NCBI RefSeq assembly: GCF_943169845.1
Contig: NZ_CALPBW010000002.1
Location: 85,958 to 149,957, forward strand
DNA from: Peptoniphilus rachelemmaiella
GTDB taxonomy: Bacteria > Bacillota > Clostridia > Tissierellales > Peptoniphilaceae
Reading direction: 5' to 3'
Length of the DNA: 64,000 nt
Each line of letters starts with the position of its first letter. Position 1 is the first letter of the stretch. The position numbers and the translations under genes are program-made. The notes beneath the pieces are model-generated. The model made no database searches and was not told where the DNA came from. It saw only the letters and a program-made list of their open reading frames with translations. Positions 44,184 to 53,371 of this stretch are shown in pieces.

Positions 44184-45395
44184 ATGACCATTTACATGAA
44201 CACCATCGCCTACGATTCCCCGGCCCACGAGGCAGCCATCGCCCTGAGAAAGCACATCCTTTTTAATCCCTACGATGAGGCTTTCGACGAGGCGCGAAAA
44301 ACCTGGGATCGGGACAAAGTCCTCTACGGCCTCTTTGACGACGATGAATTAATCGGCGCCGCCGTGACTAAAAAAACGGAGGAAGGCCTTCACGTTGAGG
44401 AAATCCTTGTTTCCTACAACAAACAGCGCCAAGGCCTGGGCAAGCAAATGATGGCCTTTTTGGAAACCCGCCTGGAAAAAGATCAGATCCTTACCGCCGA
44501 AGGGCCCCTCTCCGCCCGCGCCTTCTACGAAGCCTGCGGTTTCGCGCCGAAATCCAAATATCGGGGCCCGAAGGACCGCATGCGCTTGGATTTCGAGAAA
44601 AAGGTGACGGGAAAGACGAAAAATCCCCTTCCTCTTTTCGACCATCGCCAAAACCTGCCCCTTATGTACTTCACCATGGGCACGAAAGATTTCGAACTGA
44701 TTCCCGTGATTCGCAACCACTTCCCGAAGGAGCACCTTTTCGTCGTGGACCTTTTACGAGACGACGCCTCCTGGCTGGATTTCGCCAAAGAAACCAAACG
44801 CCGCACGGGGAAATACACCTTTATCGCTCCCGCACTCTACGGCAACCGCGCCTTTCGCCCTCTGGATGACTTCGATCTCCCGGCGAAGTGCGCCTCCGAA
44901 GCCGATCGCCTGAGCAAGAGCAAAACCGCCCTTTTAATCGGCACCAACCATGAATTTTCCACTAACGGCTATCGGGCGGCCTTCGAATCTGAAAGCCCCT
45001 CCCTTTCCTCGGTAGAAATGCCCCTGGAAGCGGAAGATCTGCGCGGTCGTTACAATCTGGATGCGGATTTCTACAACCGCTTCGCCGAAAAAATCGACGC
45101 TTTAAAGGAAAATCCCTTCGATACTTTGGCCGTCATCGACGTGCCCTTCTCCACCCAATCCGATGCCATGGAAAAGTTCTTAGAAGAAACCCTGGCGAGA
45201 AAGCTCGCAAAAATCGACGTCTTCGATCTCTTTATCACCGGGCTGCGCAAAGATCTTCTCGAGACCAATCGACTGCGCCACGAGGCCTCGCCGGGGCAGC
45301 TGGTGATCTTCTCTGAAACACCGGATCGGGCGCGGGCGGAACTGGTGCGCGTCCATCCTGCGGAAATGAGCGCGAAAATCGAGACCATTCGATGA
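44184..45395 (+). CDS. GNAT acetyltransferase fused to an unassigned domain
   Basis: 403 residues. The first 140 form a GNAT acetyltransferase: acetyl-CoA loop VSYNKQRQGLGKQMMAFLE, then EGPLSARAFYEACGFAPKSK. The remaining 260 residues (from about LPLMYFTMGTKDFELIPVIR) match no family I know. They have no HxGH nucleotidyltransferase motif, so the citrate-lyase ligase architecture is excluded. The ATG at 44184 follows GGAGG; a much longer frame (from 44091) would overlap gntR. It overlaps the DHFR-like gene by four bases (ATGA). The substrate is unknown; the fusion may be lineage-specific. Confidence 0.75.
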   Translation: MTIYMNTIAYDSPAHEAAIALRKHILFNPYDEAFDEARKTWDRDKVLYGLFDDDELIGAAVTKKTEEGLHVEEILVSYNKQRQGLGKQMMAFLETRLEKDQILTAEGPLSARAFYEACGFAPKSKYRGPKDRMRLDFEKKVTGKTKNPLPLFDHRQNLPLMYFTMGTKDFELIPVIRNHFPKEHLFVVDLLRDDASWLDFAKETKRRTGKYTFIAPALYGNRAFRPLDDFDLPAKCASEADRLSKSKTALLIGTNHEFSTNGYRAAFESESPSLSSVEMPLEAEDLRGRYNLDADFYNRFAEKIDALKENPFDTLAVIDVPFSTQSDAMEKFLEETLARKLAKIDVFDLFITGLRKDLLETNRLRHEASPGQLVIFSETPDRARAELVRVHPAEMSAKIETIR

Positions 45396-45856
45396 TTCTT
45401 TTAATTCTCGCCGATTTGGACAATGCCATCGCAAAAGACGGTAAGCAGATCACCTTTATCCCCGAAGATCTGGCCCGCTTCAAGGCCCGCACCACCGGCG
45501 AGGTGATCCTTATGGGCCGAAAAACCTTTGAGGATACGGGGACACTTCCCCGCCGCATCACCGGCGTCATGACGCGAAAAAATCTCGCCGATGAAGAAAG
45601 CCTCTTCTACTTTTCCTCGGAAGAGGAGCTGGACGAAAAACTTAAGGCCTACGGCGACAGAAAAATCTTTCTCGTCGGCGGCGCCGGGATTATTCAGGCC
45701 CTCTTTCACCGCATCGAAGAGGCCTACATTACGCGGGTCAATTACCGCTCCGGCGGCGATGTGAAAATCCCATCATTAGAAAATGATTTCGAGTTAATTG
45801 AAGCAACCCCCATTACCGATAATGCCACGGAAGAACACTGGATCCGGAAAAAATAA
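45392..45856 (+). CDS. Dihydrofolate reductase
   Basis: 154 residues, matching folA-type DHFR: LADLDNAIAKDGKQITF near the start, FIPEDLARFK with the catalytic aspartate in PEDL, GEVILMGRKTFEDTGTLP binding NADPH, and FLVGGAGIIQAL. The usual tryptophan near residue 22 is replaced. The C-terminus is short but in range. It makes tetrahydrofolate from dihydrofolate. Translationally coupled to the GNAT fusion gene by an ATGA overlap and followed by a terminator whose stem includes its stop codon. Confidence 0.82.
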   Translation: MILLILADLDNAIAKDGKQITFIPEDLARFKARTTGEVILMGRKTFEDTGTLPRRITGVMTRKNLADEESLFYFSSEEELDEKLKAYGDRKIFLVGGAGIIQALFHRIEEAYITRVNYRSGGDVKIPSLENDFELIEATPITDNATEEHWIRKK

Positions 45857-45892
45857 GGCAGAGAACGCGCTCGTTCCCTGCCTTATTTTTTT
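45851..45892. terminator. Bidirectional terminator after the DHFR gene
   Basis: A 17-base arm (AAATAAGGCAGAGAACG) pairs with one mismatch to 45871-45887 and a T run follows. It also overlaps the end of the minus-strand membrane protein gene. Confidence 0.88.
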
Positions 45893-46269
45893 GCTATGTT
45901 CTTTTTTCTATCCACGATCCCGCTCAAGAGCAAGAGACCACCGAGAAACGAAAAGGGCGGCTCGTTGTACCACATAATCACGATCCAGCCAAACATTAGC
46001 TGATTTCCCGAAAATGCCAGGTACACGCCGATCAAACTGAGGACCAAAAGTCCGGTTCCCCACAGAATTTTTTCTCTCCCACTCATGTGAGCTATGAAAC
46101 CATAGGCCAGCAGCCCTTCGATAAATAAAAAGGCCAGGCGGAAGGTCCATTGGGCGGCGTACATATCGGGTCCGCTCACATCTTCGGCATAGCGCACGCC
46201 GATGAATTGCCACAAAAAGCCCAGGCCAATCATTAGAGCGAGAAAGACGATTCGTTTCAGCGATTTCAT
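45883..46269 (-). CDS. Four-helix membrane protein, unknown
   Basis: 128 residues with four predicted membrane segments (about 8-24, 42-62, 70-88, 95-118) and a basic C-terminus (DRKKNIAKK). The start MKSLKRIVFLALMIG follows GAAGGAGG. I recognise no family. It is a single gene converging on the DHFR gene, with which it shares the terminator. Confidence 0.65.
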   Translation of the reverse strand: MKSLKRIVFLALMIGLGFLWQFIGVRYAEDVSGPDMYAAQWTFRLAFLFIEGLLAYGFIAHMSGREKILWGTGLLVLSLIGVYLAFSGNQLMFGWIVIMWYNEPPFSFLGGLLLLSGIVDRKKNIAKK

Positions 46270-46462
46270 TCTGCGCCTCCTTCATTTCGAGGATCTATCT
46301 TATTTAAAATCCGAACATGACCGACTCCTTTCCGAGACGATCTACTGTTTTGTTTATACCCCCCACCCAATTAAAACCTTCGAAAACCGACCTCGCCGTT
46401 CAAAATTACTATTCCTCAATAAAAATACAGGTAAAAGCGTTTAAAACTATGCCGATCTCTAG

Positions 46463-46468
46463 TATACT
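46463..46468 (+). promoter_or_regulatory. Promoter -10 of the ECF S-component gene
   Basis: TATACT with a weak -35 (TTTAAA, 17 bases upstream), 28 bases before the start codon. I looked for TPP, FMN and other vitamin riboswitches in the 230 bases upstream and saw none. Confidence 0.5.
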
Positions 46469-46496
46469 TAATAATGAATTAGGAGGTATACATACG

Positions 46497-47006
46497 ATGA
46501 AAGAATATTCTGTTCGTGAACTGGTGTTCACGGCCCTATTTATCGCCCTGGTCTACGTCTTTACGTGGCTCGTGAAAATCCAATTGCCCTTCGCCCCCAA
46601 CGGCGGCCTGATCCACTTGGGGAATGTGCCCTTTTTCCTCGCCTGCATCTTTTTCTCCAAGCGGGTGGGCATGCTTTCAGGCGCTTTAGGCATGGGCCTC
46701 TTCGATCTGACCAGCGGTTGGGTGGCATGGTCGCCGATGACGGTGATCTCCGCACTGATTATGGGTTATATTATGGCCACCTTAAACACACGGGACTTCC
46801 GCTTAAGCCGCTACGTCCTCGCCGCCATTTTGGTCACCGTCGTCAAGGTGCTCACTTACTACATCGGCGAAGCCATCATGTTCAAATCCCTCTTGGTCCC
46901 CTTGGCCAATATTCCGGGAAATGTGCTGCAAATCACCGTTTCCGCCATTATCGTCGGCGTCCTTATTCCGCCCATGAGCCGAATCTTGAAAGACGTCACA
47001 CTATAA
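46497..47006 (+). CDS. ECF transporter S component (substrate unknown)
   Basis: 169 residues with five or six membrane helices. It starts MKEYSVRELVFTALFIALVY, the typical S-component opening, and contains IHLGNVPFFLACIFFSKRVG and GMGLFDLTSGWVAWSPMTVI. This pattern matches the ECF_ribofla_trS (former DUF1393) group. It would bind a vitamin-like substrate and use a shared EcfAAT energising module, which is not in the window. The ATG at 46497 follows TAGGAGGTA; a longer frame upstream has no such site. The specific vitamin cannot be deduced. Confidence 0.82.
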   Translation: MKEYSVRELVFTALFIALVYVFTWLVKIQLPFAPNGGLIHLGNVPFFLACIFFSKRVGMLSGALGMGLFDLTSGWVAWSPMTVISALIMGYIMATLNTRDFRLSRYVLAAILVTVVKVLTYYIGEAIMFKSLLVPLANIPGNVLQITVSAIIVGVLIPPMSRILKDVTL

Positions 47007-47022
47007 TTTCATCCATCCAATC

Positions 47023-47060
47023 AAAAACACGGATAGGCTTTCGCTTACCCGTGTTTTTCT
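47023..47060 (+). terminator. Terminator of the ECF S-component gene
   Basis: AAAAACACGG (47023-47032) pairs with CCGTGTTTTT (47049-47058), with T residues following. Confidence 0.85.
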
Positions 47061-47086
47061 TTGCCCGCAATTTTATTCCTACACAA

Positions 47087-47120
47087 GAAAAGCCCCTATT
47101 CCGAAGAATAAGGGCTTTTT
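47087..47120. terminator. Terminator of the DUF5684-like gene
   Basis: AAAAGCCCCTATT/AATAAGGGCTTTT hairpin with T runs on both sides. Confidence 0.85.
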
Positions 47121-47121
47121 C

Positions 47122-47487
47122 TCATACATTCGTCGCCGGTCCGTGGTATTCGTTGCTTCCGAAGGCGGGAAGGAGCATAAGGAAGGGGAAGAAGACAGCG
47201 AGCACGGCGAAGAGCGTGCTGCACTCGAAGTATTTCATCATTTTGTAGTTGAGGACGGCGGCGTAAATGACATTGACAAAGGGCACGACCATAAGCAGGG
47301 CGTACCAGTAGCTGTTAAAGACGATTTTCGACGCCACGGCCAGGTTCACGATGGGAATAATGGCCAGGATGCCGGCAAAGCCCGCTTTGGAGAAAAGTTT
47401 CCACCAGGCGATGGCGGTGATGATGCCGATGCCGGCAAAAAGCGCCGTGCTCGACGAGGAATTTGCAAATTGTTCCATATTGTTCAT
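47122..47487 (-). CDS. DUF5684-like small membrane protein
   Basis: 121 residues with four hydrophobic segments. GIGIITAIAWWKLFSKAGF and then AGILAIIPIVNLAVASKIVF match the pattern of DUF5684-type proteins ('W..F.KAG..GW..IIPI.N'). These often precede signal peptidases or stand alone. The function is unknown. It starts at 47487 after GAGGATG, 11 bases downstream of radA, and ends at its own terminator. It may be the last gene of the ctsR operon. Confidence 0.7.
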   Translation of the reverse strand: MNNMEQFANSSSSTALFAGIGIITAIAWWKLFSKAGFAGILAIIPIVNLAVASKIVFNSYWYALLMVVPFVNVIYAAVLNYKMMKYFECSTLFAVLAVFFPFLMLLPAFGSNEYHGPATNV

Positions 47488-47498
47488 AATTTCATCCT

Positions 47499-48854
47499 CT
47501 AGTTTAAAAGATCGTTGATCACGTCGGATAAGAGCCGGCGCTCTCGTAGGGTAATGCCTTCGATTTTTTGATCGGCGTTAAGTGGGGGCGTGTAGATGGT
47601 TTCAAAGCCCATGCGCACGGCCTCTTTGATGCGGCTCGCCATGGCCGGCACGTGTTTCAGCTCGCCGGTGAGGCCCACGTCGCCGATAAAAAGTACATTG
47701 GAGGGAATGGGGCGATTGGCCACCGCCGATGCGATGGAAAGGAGGATGCCTAAATTGGCGGCGCCTTCTTTCAACCTTAGATTCCCCGTGGTCTTCACCA
47801 CCACATTTTTGTCGTAAAGGCCCATGCCCCCTCGCTCTTCTAAAATGGAGAGGAGCACGCCCAGCTGTTCCCTGCGCAAGCATTCGGAGATGCGCTGGGG
47901 ATAGGGGGTGAAGCTTTTCGACACCAAGCTTTCGACTTCCACGATCATGCTCCGGGTGCCTTCCCGCACGATGCACATGGCACTTCCCGGCACTTCGCTT
48001 CCCGCTGCCCGCTCCGTCATAAAGTGGGCGGAGGGATTATCGATGGAGATCATGCCCCCTTCGGTCATTTTGAAAAAGCCCATTTCTCCCGTGGAGCCAA
48101 AGCGATTTTTCGTGGCCTGAAGGATGCGCAGCTCGTCTTGCATTTCGTGGTCGATGAAAAGCACCGTGTCCACTAAATGCTCCAGAGCCCGCACGCCGGC
48201 CAGGGAATCCTGCTTCGTGAGTTGGCCCACGATAAAGACGGCCTTCGGGCTTTTCGGGTTTTTAGCCATGTCCACCAGGCGATTGGCACATTCCATGGTT
48301 TGGGTTGGGGTGCCTGCCCTGGCGGGAAATTCCTCCAAGGTGAAGGTCTGTATGCTGTCCAAAATAATTATATCAGCATTCACATCGTCGATCCAGTGGC
48401 ACACATCGTCCATGGAGGTGCCGGCGTAGATCCAGATATTTTCGGCAATGGCGGGGGCGATGCGCTCCGCCCGCATTTTGATTTGGCTCTCGCTCTCTTC
48501 TCCGGAGGCGTAGAGCACCCGGTGGCCCTCATCGGCCAAGGCATTTGCGATTTGAAAGAGGATGGTGGATTTCCCTGCGCCGGGTTTCGCCGCGAGAATA
48601 CTCACCCCGTCTTCCACGATGCCGCCGCCCATGACCCGGTCGAATTCTTCCATGCCGCTTTTCAGCCGCCGCTTGCTTTCCCCGGAGACATCTTTCAGCC
48701 GCTGCGCCGACCGATGGGCCTTCGCGCGGCCGCCGGCTTTCTTTTCCTCCGACACTTCTTCGAAGGTGTTCCACTCGCCGCAGTTCGGGCACTTGCTAAA
48801 GTAGCCGGCGCTTTTGTAACCGCAGCTCGTGCAGCAATAGGCCTTATGCTTCAT
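47499..48854 (-). CDS. radA: DNA repair protein RadA
   Basis: 451 residues. N-terminal zinc finger CTSCGYK...CPNCGEW (8-28), RecA-like ATPase with Walker A AKPGAGKST (89-97), the RadA-specific KNRFGSTGE motif (around 245) and a C-terminal Lon-like domain (IASAVANRPIPSNVLFIGDV, GLTGELKHVP). It drives branch migration of recombination intermediates. It is the fifth gene of the ctsR operon, overlapping clpC by 11 bases, the classical Firmicutes order. Confidence 0.97.
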   Translation of the reverse strand: MKHKAYCCTSCGYKSAGYFSKCPNCGEWNTFEEVSEEKKAGGRAKAHRSAQRLKDVSGESKRRLKSGMEEFDRVMGGGIVEDGVSILAAKPGAGKSTILFQIANALADEGHRVLYASGEESESQIKMRAERIAPAIAENIWIYAGTSMDDVCHWIDDVNADIIILDSIQTFTLEEFPARAGTPTQTMECANRLVDMAKNPKSPKAVFIVGQLTKQDSLAGVRALEHLVDTVLFIDHEMQDELRILQATKNRFGSTGEMGFFKMTEGGMISIDNPSAHFMTERAAGSEVPGSAMCIVREGTRSMIVEVESLVSKSFTPYPQRISECLRREQLGVLLSILEERGGMGLYDKNVVVKTTGNLRLKEGAANLGILLSIASAVANRPIPSNVLFIGDVGLTGELKHVPAMASRIKEAVRMGFETIYTPPLNADQKIEGITLRERRLLSDVINDLLN

Positions 48855-51294
48855 TGGTTACGGTCTCCGCCACTTTTTCTTCTTCGAAGGTGAGGCCGTC
48901 TTCTTCCACATCGATGTGAATGGCCTTTTCCTTATGCACCTTGCCGGAGAGGATCTCGTCGGCCAGGCGGTCTTCGATGTTTTTTCGAATGGAGCGCACC
49001 AAGGGGCGGGCGCCGTATTCTTCGTCGAAGCCTTCCTTGCCGATGTAGTCCACCACGCCATCGGCGAAGGTAACGGAAAAGTCGTTGTCTTCCAGGCGGG
49101 TTTGAAGATCCTGAAGCATGAGCTTCACAATTTCCTTCACTTGTTCTTTTTCCAGATACTTGAAGACGATGATTTCGTCGATGCGGTTTAAAAATTCCGG
49201 TCGGAAGGTTTCCTTCAGGCGGCCCTGAATGGTTTCCACCATTTTGTCGTAGCCCTTTTCGTTCCCTTCATCGGGGGCGCCGAAGCCCACGGTGTTTTGC
49301 TTTTTCAAAAGGGTGGCGCCTACATTACTGGTCATAATCAACACGGTGTTTTTAAAATCCACGGTGCGGCCCTGACCGTCGGTGAGGCGGCCGTCGTCTA
49401 AAATTTGAAGGAGGATGTTAAACACATCGGGATGGGCCTTTTCGATTTCGTCGAAGAGCACGACAGAATAGGGTTTTCTGCGCACGGCTTCCGTGAGCTG
49501 GCCCCCTTCGTCGTAGCCCACATAGCCCGGAGGCGAACCGACGAGGCGGGAGACGCTGTGTTTTTCCATGTACTCGCTCATGTCCACGCGAATCATGGCG
49601 CTTTCGTCGCCGAAGAGGGATTTCGCCAAGCTCTTGGCGAGATAGGTCTTGCCGACGCCGGTGGGGCCGACGAAGATAAAGCTGCCAATGGGTTTGTCGG
49701 CGCTCTTTAAGCCCACGCGGGCCCGCTTAATGGCCCGGGAGACGGCTTCCACCGCTTGAGGCTGGCCGATGACTTGGCCGTTTAATTCCTCTTCCAAATG
49801 GACCAAGCGCTCGCTTTCTTCCGCATTCATGGTGGTCACGGGCACGCCGCTCCACTTGCTCACAATTTCGGCGATTTCTTCCTCGTCCACGGTCATGTTT
49901 TGGGCGTGTTTTTCCTTGTCCCAATGCTTCTTTTCATCGGCCAAGGCTTCTTTTACCTTCTTTTCTTCGTCGCGCACCTTCGCCGCTTCTTCGAAGTTTT
50001 GCGAATTCACCGCCTCTTCCTTTTCCTTGGAAAGCTTCTTCAGCTTATCTTCCAATTCCTTTAAACCATTGGGGCTCTTGAAATTTTCTACGCGTAATTT
50101 GCTCGCCGCTTCGTCGATTAAGTCGATGGCCTTATCGGGAAGGAAGCGGTCGTTAATGTAGCGGTGGGAAAGTTCCGCCGACGCCGCCAAGGCTTCGTCG
50201 GTGATCTTCACATTGTGGTGGGCTTCGTATTTATCCCGAAGGCCCTTTAAAATCAATATCGTGTCCTCAACCGAGGGCTCTTCCACCATAATGGGCATGA
50301 GCCTGCGCTCGAAGGCCGTGTCCTTTTCGATGTGTTTGCGGTACTCGTCGATGGTGGTGGCGCCGATAATTTGCATCTCGCCCTTGGTCAGGGTGGGCTT
50401 TAAAATATTGGAGGCATCCATGGCCCCTTCCGCGCCGCCTGCCCCGATGACTACGTGGATTTCGTCGATAAAGAGAATCACATCTTCTCGGGCTTCCACT
50501 TCGGCGATAACATCTTTCAGCCGCTCTTCAAAATCGCCGCGGTACTTGGCGCCGGCGATGAGGGCGGAGACGTCCAGTGTGTAGATTTCCTTGTCCTTAA
50601 TAATTTCCGGCACATTGCCTTCCACGATGCGCTGGGCCAAGCCTTCGGCGATGGCGGTTTTCCCCACGCCGGGCTCCCCGATTAAGACGGGATTATTTTT
50701 CGTGCGGCGCACCAGCACTTGAATGATGCGCTCGATTTCGTCTTTTCTACCGATCACCGGATCGATTTTTCCCATGCGGGCTCGGTCGTTTAGATTGTAG
50801 CCGAATTCCTCCAGGGCACTTTCCGATTCCAAGGCTTCCTCGTCATTTTTCTTGCCGTCCACCTTTCGAATGGCCATGTAGATGCTCCGCTCCAAGACCG
50901 TAATGTCGATGCCTAAATTTTTGAGGGCCAAAACGGCCACACCCTTGCCTTCTCGCAAAATGCCGAGAAGCAAATGTTCCGTGCCGATGTAATTGTGCCC
51001 CAGCTCGTTGGCGATCTCAAGGGCCAGCTCAAAGATTTTTTTCGTGCGGGGCGTGTAGGTGAGGGAGGTTACCGTCACGTCTTCCGGCGCCACGATTCCC
51101 CCAATGGCCTCTTTCGCCCGCTCGTAGTTCACGGCCACCTGCCCTAATATGGACGAGGCGCCTCCCGGTTCTTTTAATAAGCCCAGCAAAATGTGCTCGC
51201 TTCCTATATATGAATGGCCTTGTTCCCTGGCTTCCGACTGGGCGAAAACCATGGCCCGTTGACTTTTTTCGGTGAATTTTCCGAACATTGCCAT
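48844..51294 (-). CDS. clpC: ATP-dependent Clp protease ATP-binding subunit ClpC
   Basis: 816 residues. Clp-N repeats (1-145), AAA module 1 (GEPGVGKTA), a short middle domain with a UVR motif (about 420-455, [20 protein letters not shown]), and AAA module 2 (GPTGVGKTY and FDEIEKAH). It contains the ClpP-docking NTVGFG loop near residue 680. With McsB and ClpP it degrades phosphoarginine-tagged proteins and CtsR. ATG starts at 51294, overlapping the mcsB stop (TAATG). Confidence 0.97.
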   Translation of the reverse strand: MAMFGKFTEKSQRAMVFAQSEAREQGHSYIGSEHILLGLLKEPGGASSILGQVAVNYERAKEAIGGIVAPEDVTVTSLTYTPRTKKIFELALEIANELGHNYIGTEHLLLGILREGKGVAVLALKNLGIDITVLERSIYMAIRKVDGKKNDEEALESESALEEFGYNLNDRARMGKIDPVIGRKDEIERIIQVLVRRTKNNPVLIGEPGVGKTAIAEGLAQRIVEGNVPEIIKDKEIYTLDVSALIAGAKYRGDFEERLKDVIAEVEAREDVILFIDEIHVVIGAGGAEGAMDASNILKPTLTKGEMQIIGATTIDEYRKHIEKDTAFERRLMPIMVEEPSVEDTILILKGLRDKYEAHHNVKITDEALAASAELSHRYINDRFLPDKAIDLIDEAASKLRVENFKSPNGLKELEDKLKKLSKEKEEAVNSQNFEEAAKVRDEEKKVKEALADEKKHWDKEKHAQNMTVDEEEIAEIVSKWSGVPVTTMNAEESERLVHLEEELNGQVIGQPQAVEAVSRAIKRARVGLKSADKPIGSFIFVGPTGVGKTYLAKSLAKSLFGDESAMIRVDMSEYMEKHSVSRLVGSPPGYVGYDEGGQLTEAVRRKPYSVVLFDEIEKAHPDVFNILLQILDDGRLTDGQGRTVDFKNTVLIMTSNVGATLLKKQNTVGFGAPDEGNEKGYDKMVETIQGRLKETFRPEFLNRIDEIIVFKYLEKEQVKEIVKLMLQDLQTRLEDNDFSVTFADGVVDYIGKEGFDEEYGARPLVRSIRKNIEDRLADEILSGKVHKEKAIHIDVEEDGLTFEEEKVAETVTNEA

Positions 51295-52283
51295 TAAAAT
51301 ACCTCCTTTATAAATCGACGCACCTTGTTGGCGCGGTAAATATTGCTGCTCCTGTCGTCGAGAAAGCTTTCCCGCTCCATTTGCAAATGGGCCTTGCCCA
51401 TGTGGATCACCGCATCGTAGAGATCGAAGTCCCGCATGGGTTTTAAGACGGACAGATCGATCCCCAGCTTCATGTGGCTCAAGTGGAGCATGGTCTCTTC
51501 AAAGGTAATGATGCGGGCGTTGCGCAAAATGCCGTAGCTGCGCCGCGCCATGTCCTCCAGCTCGATTAAGTGATCCAGATACATTTCCTTGCGCTTGATG
51601 CGCTCGAGGGCCGCCACTTCCTGGGAAATGGACTTGGCCCGCTTTAAAAATTCCTCTTCGCTGAGGCCCAGGGTGCGTTCGTTTGAAAGCTGATACATGT
51701 GCCCCAGAATTTTCGAGCCTTCTCCACCCATGCCCCTGAGGACAAAGCCCATGCGGGTAATGGAGCGCTCGATTTTATCCATACCTAGTGTGTCCAGTGC
51801 CGGCAGGTGCAGCATGCAGCCGGCCCTCAGACCCGTGCCCACATTGCTGGGGCAGGCGGTTAAATAGCCCAACTCCCCGTCGTACGAGACGGGAAGCTTT
51901 TCTTCGAAAAAACGGGCAAGGGCCGCCACGGCCTCGTACTCTTCGTCTAAGTGAAAGCCCTTTTTCATGGCCTGAATCCGCAGGTGATCTTCCTCCATCA
52001 TCATAATGGAGCGGTGATCGTCGCCGATGAAATAGGCGCCGCGGTCTTTATTTTTCAACAGGGCCATGCTAATTAAGTTCTCTTCCAAATCGTAGAGATT
52101 TTTCAGCGATCCGTCTTTTAATTCGTAAAGGGTCCAAAGATCCTCGTGTTCGTGAAGGGCCTCGGTGATTTTCTCCCGAAGGGCCTTGGCCTGATCCGGG
52201 TTTATGGCGCCGGGATAGGGATAGCCCTTGATGTTTCGCGCCAGGCGAATGCGGGATGTGAGTAAAATTTGATCCTTATCCAT
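51294..52283 (-). CDS. mcsB: Protein arginine kinase McsB
   Basis: 329 residues of the phosphagen-kinase fold. LTSRIRLARNIKGYPYPG near the start, YLTACPSNVGTGLRAGCMLH with the active-site cysteine and arginine, and IRLERIKRK-like helices after it. It phosphorylates arginines in CtsR and damaged proteins for ClpC recognition. The ATG at 52283 is better spaced from AAAGG than the one at 52292. It overlaps mcsA by eight bases. Confidence 0.93.
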   Translation of the reverse strand: MDKDQILLTSRIRLARNIKGYPYPGAINPDQAKALREKITEALHEHEDLWTLYELKDGSLKNLYDLEENLISMALLKNKDRGAYFIGDDHRSIMMMEEDHLRIQAMKKGFHLDEEYEAVAALARFFEEKLPVSYDGELGYLTACPSNVGTGLRAGCMLHLPALDTLGMDKIERSITRMGFVLRGMGGEGSKILGHMYQLSNERTLGLSEEEFLKRAKSISQEVAALERIKRKEMYLDHLIELEDMARRSYGILRNARIITFEETMLHLSHMKLGIDLSVLKPMRDFDLYDAVIHMGKAHLQMERESFLDDRSSNIYRANKVRRFIKEVF

Positions 52284-52788
52284 GGCGCGCATCCTTTATG
52301 GCCTTGATTTCATCCCGCAATTGGGCGGCATCTTCGTAGCGTTCTTCCGCCACGGCAAGATCCAGGCGACTTTGAAGGGCCTGTTCCTTCTCCGAGGCTT
52401 CCCGATCCTTTCTGAAGGCCTCGGGCATGGTCCCTTCATGGCGTTCGGCTCCCTGCATGCGGGGCAGGAGCGCCTTCAGCTCTTCGGCGAAGGTGTCGTA
52501 GCAGCTGTCGCAGCCGAACATTCCCGTCTTGCGAAACTCTTTTAAACTGCGCCCGCACACGGGGCAGGAGCGATCCGCTTCCCCTTCCCCGTCCTTGCCT
52601 TGAAACAGAGAGAGCAGCTCTTGAATCATGGGCTGAATATCTATGGGCGGAATTTGCGATGCGGGAAATTGCTTCGCCAAAAAGTCTTGGAAGCAAGAGG
52701 GGCACACGTGCTTTTGCCGCATGGCATTGCCTTCCACAATGGTGTAGGTAATTTTCGCTTCATTTTCGTGGCAGTGTTCACAAAGCAT
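52276..52788 (-). CDS. mcsA: McsB activator protein McsA
   Basis: 170 residues with two zinc-binding regions of CxxC pairs: CEHCHENEA ... CPSC (3-32) and CPVCGRSLKEF...CDSC (about 75-97). The C-terminal UVR domain (about 130-165) has LDLAVAEERYEDAAQLRDEI. McsA activates the McsB kinase and modulates CtsR. Between ctsR and mcsB. Confidence 0.94.
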   Translation of the reverse strand: MLCEHCHENEAKITYTIVEGNAMRQKHVCPSCFQDFLAKQFPASQIPPIDIQPMIQELLSLFQGKDGEGEADRSCPVCGRSLKEFRKTGMFGCDSCYDTFAEELKALLPRMQGAERHEGTMPEAFRKDREASEKEQALQSRLDLAVAEERYEDAAQLRDEIKAIKDARHG

Positions 52789-52799
52789 GGTGCACCTCC

Positions 52800-53255
52800 T
52801 TAAGAAAAGATACCCAACAGAATATTTTGTAACAAATCGGCTCGCAGCGCGTTTCGTTTATCCGAGGCGACGGCCAGAGCTTGATCGGAAAGGGTGAGGC
52901 CCAAGAGATGGCGCTCATTTTCCGTCAAATAGTTCATCTCCTCTAAGGTATCCAAAATCTGATTGGCCTTGGACTGGGTGATGCTTTCGCCCACGGCCTC
53001 TGTCAGCCGGTCGTAAAATTCGGCATCGTTTTTGATTTCCACCTGAACGATGCGAATGAAACCGCCGCCGCCTCGTCGGGACTCCACAAAAAATCCTTGC
53101 ACCGGCGTAAAGCGGGTGGTGAGGACGTAATTGATTTGGCTGGGGGCACAATTAAAATGCTCCGCCAAAACATTTCGCTTTATTTCAATCTGCCCTTCCC
53201 TTTCCGTTAAAAGGGCCCGCAGATAATCTTCGATGTGATTGCTAAGACGTGCCAT
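52800..53255 (-). CDS. ctsR: Transcriptional repressor CtsR
   Basis: 151 residues: MARLSNHIEDYLRALLTERE, then NVLAEHFNCAPSQINYVLTT helix-turn-helix and ESRRGGGGFIRIVQVEI, the beta-wing glycine loop that senses heat. It represses class III heat-shock genes by binding the GGTCAAA heptad repeat. Such sites overlap its own promoter and flank the dnaJ-like/clpB promoter. First gene of a five- or six-gene operon (ctsR, mcsA, mcsB, clpC, radA, perhaps the DUF5684-like gene). Confidence 0.97.
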   Translation of the reverse strand: MARLSNHIEDYLRALLTEREGQIEIKRNVLAEHFNCAPSQINYVLTTRFTPVQGFFVESRRGGGGFIRIVQVEIKNDAEFYDRLTEAVGESITQSKANQILDTLEEMNYLTENERHLLGLTLSDQALAVASDKRNALRADLLQNILLGIFS

Positions 53256-53276
53256 GATTGCCTCCTATCTGATTTC

Positions 53277-53306
53277 AGTATACGTTTATAGTCAAAGAAT
53301 GTCAAG
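53277..53306 (-). promoter_or_regulatory. ctsR operon promoter overlapped by a CtsR operator
   Basis: Minus strand -35 TTGACA (53300-53305), a 17-base spacer and -10 TATACT (53277-53282). On the plus strand, AGTCAAAGAATGTCAAG (53290-53306) matches the CtsR consensus at all but two positions and covers the -35. Autorepression would follow. Confidence 0.85.
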
Positions 53307-53341
53307 ATCAGGAGATGGTCCGCATTGTCTATCAGGTGACA

Positions 53342-53368
53342 TAAAAACACCCTCCGAAGAGGGCGTTT
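53342..53368 (-). terminator. Terminator of the second copper-amine-oxidase-N gene
   Basis: CACCCTC/GAGGGCG hairpin (53348-53365) followed on the minus strand by TTTTTAT. Confidence 0.8.
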
Positions 53369-53371
53369 CGA

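Noticed and set aside
44184..45395. Citrate-lyase ligase (CitC)
   Set aside because: The GNAT half fits, but the C-terminal half lacks the HxGH nucleotidyltransferase motif and no citrate lyase genes are nearby.
46270..46496. Possible vitamin riboswitch before the ECF S component
   Set aside because: No TPP, FMN, cobalamin or preQ1 core sequences were found; the region is AT-rich with only a simple promoter.
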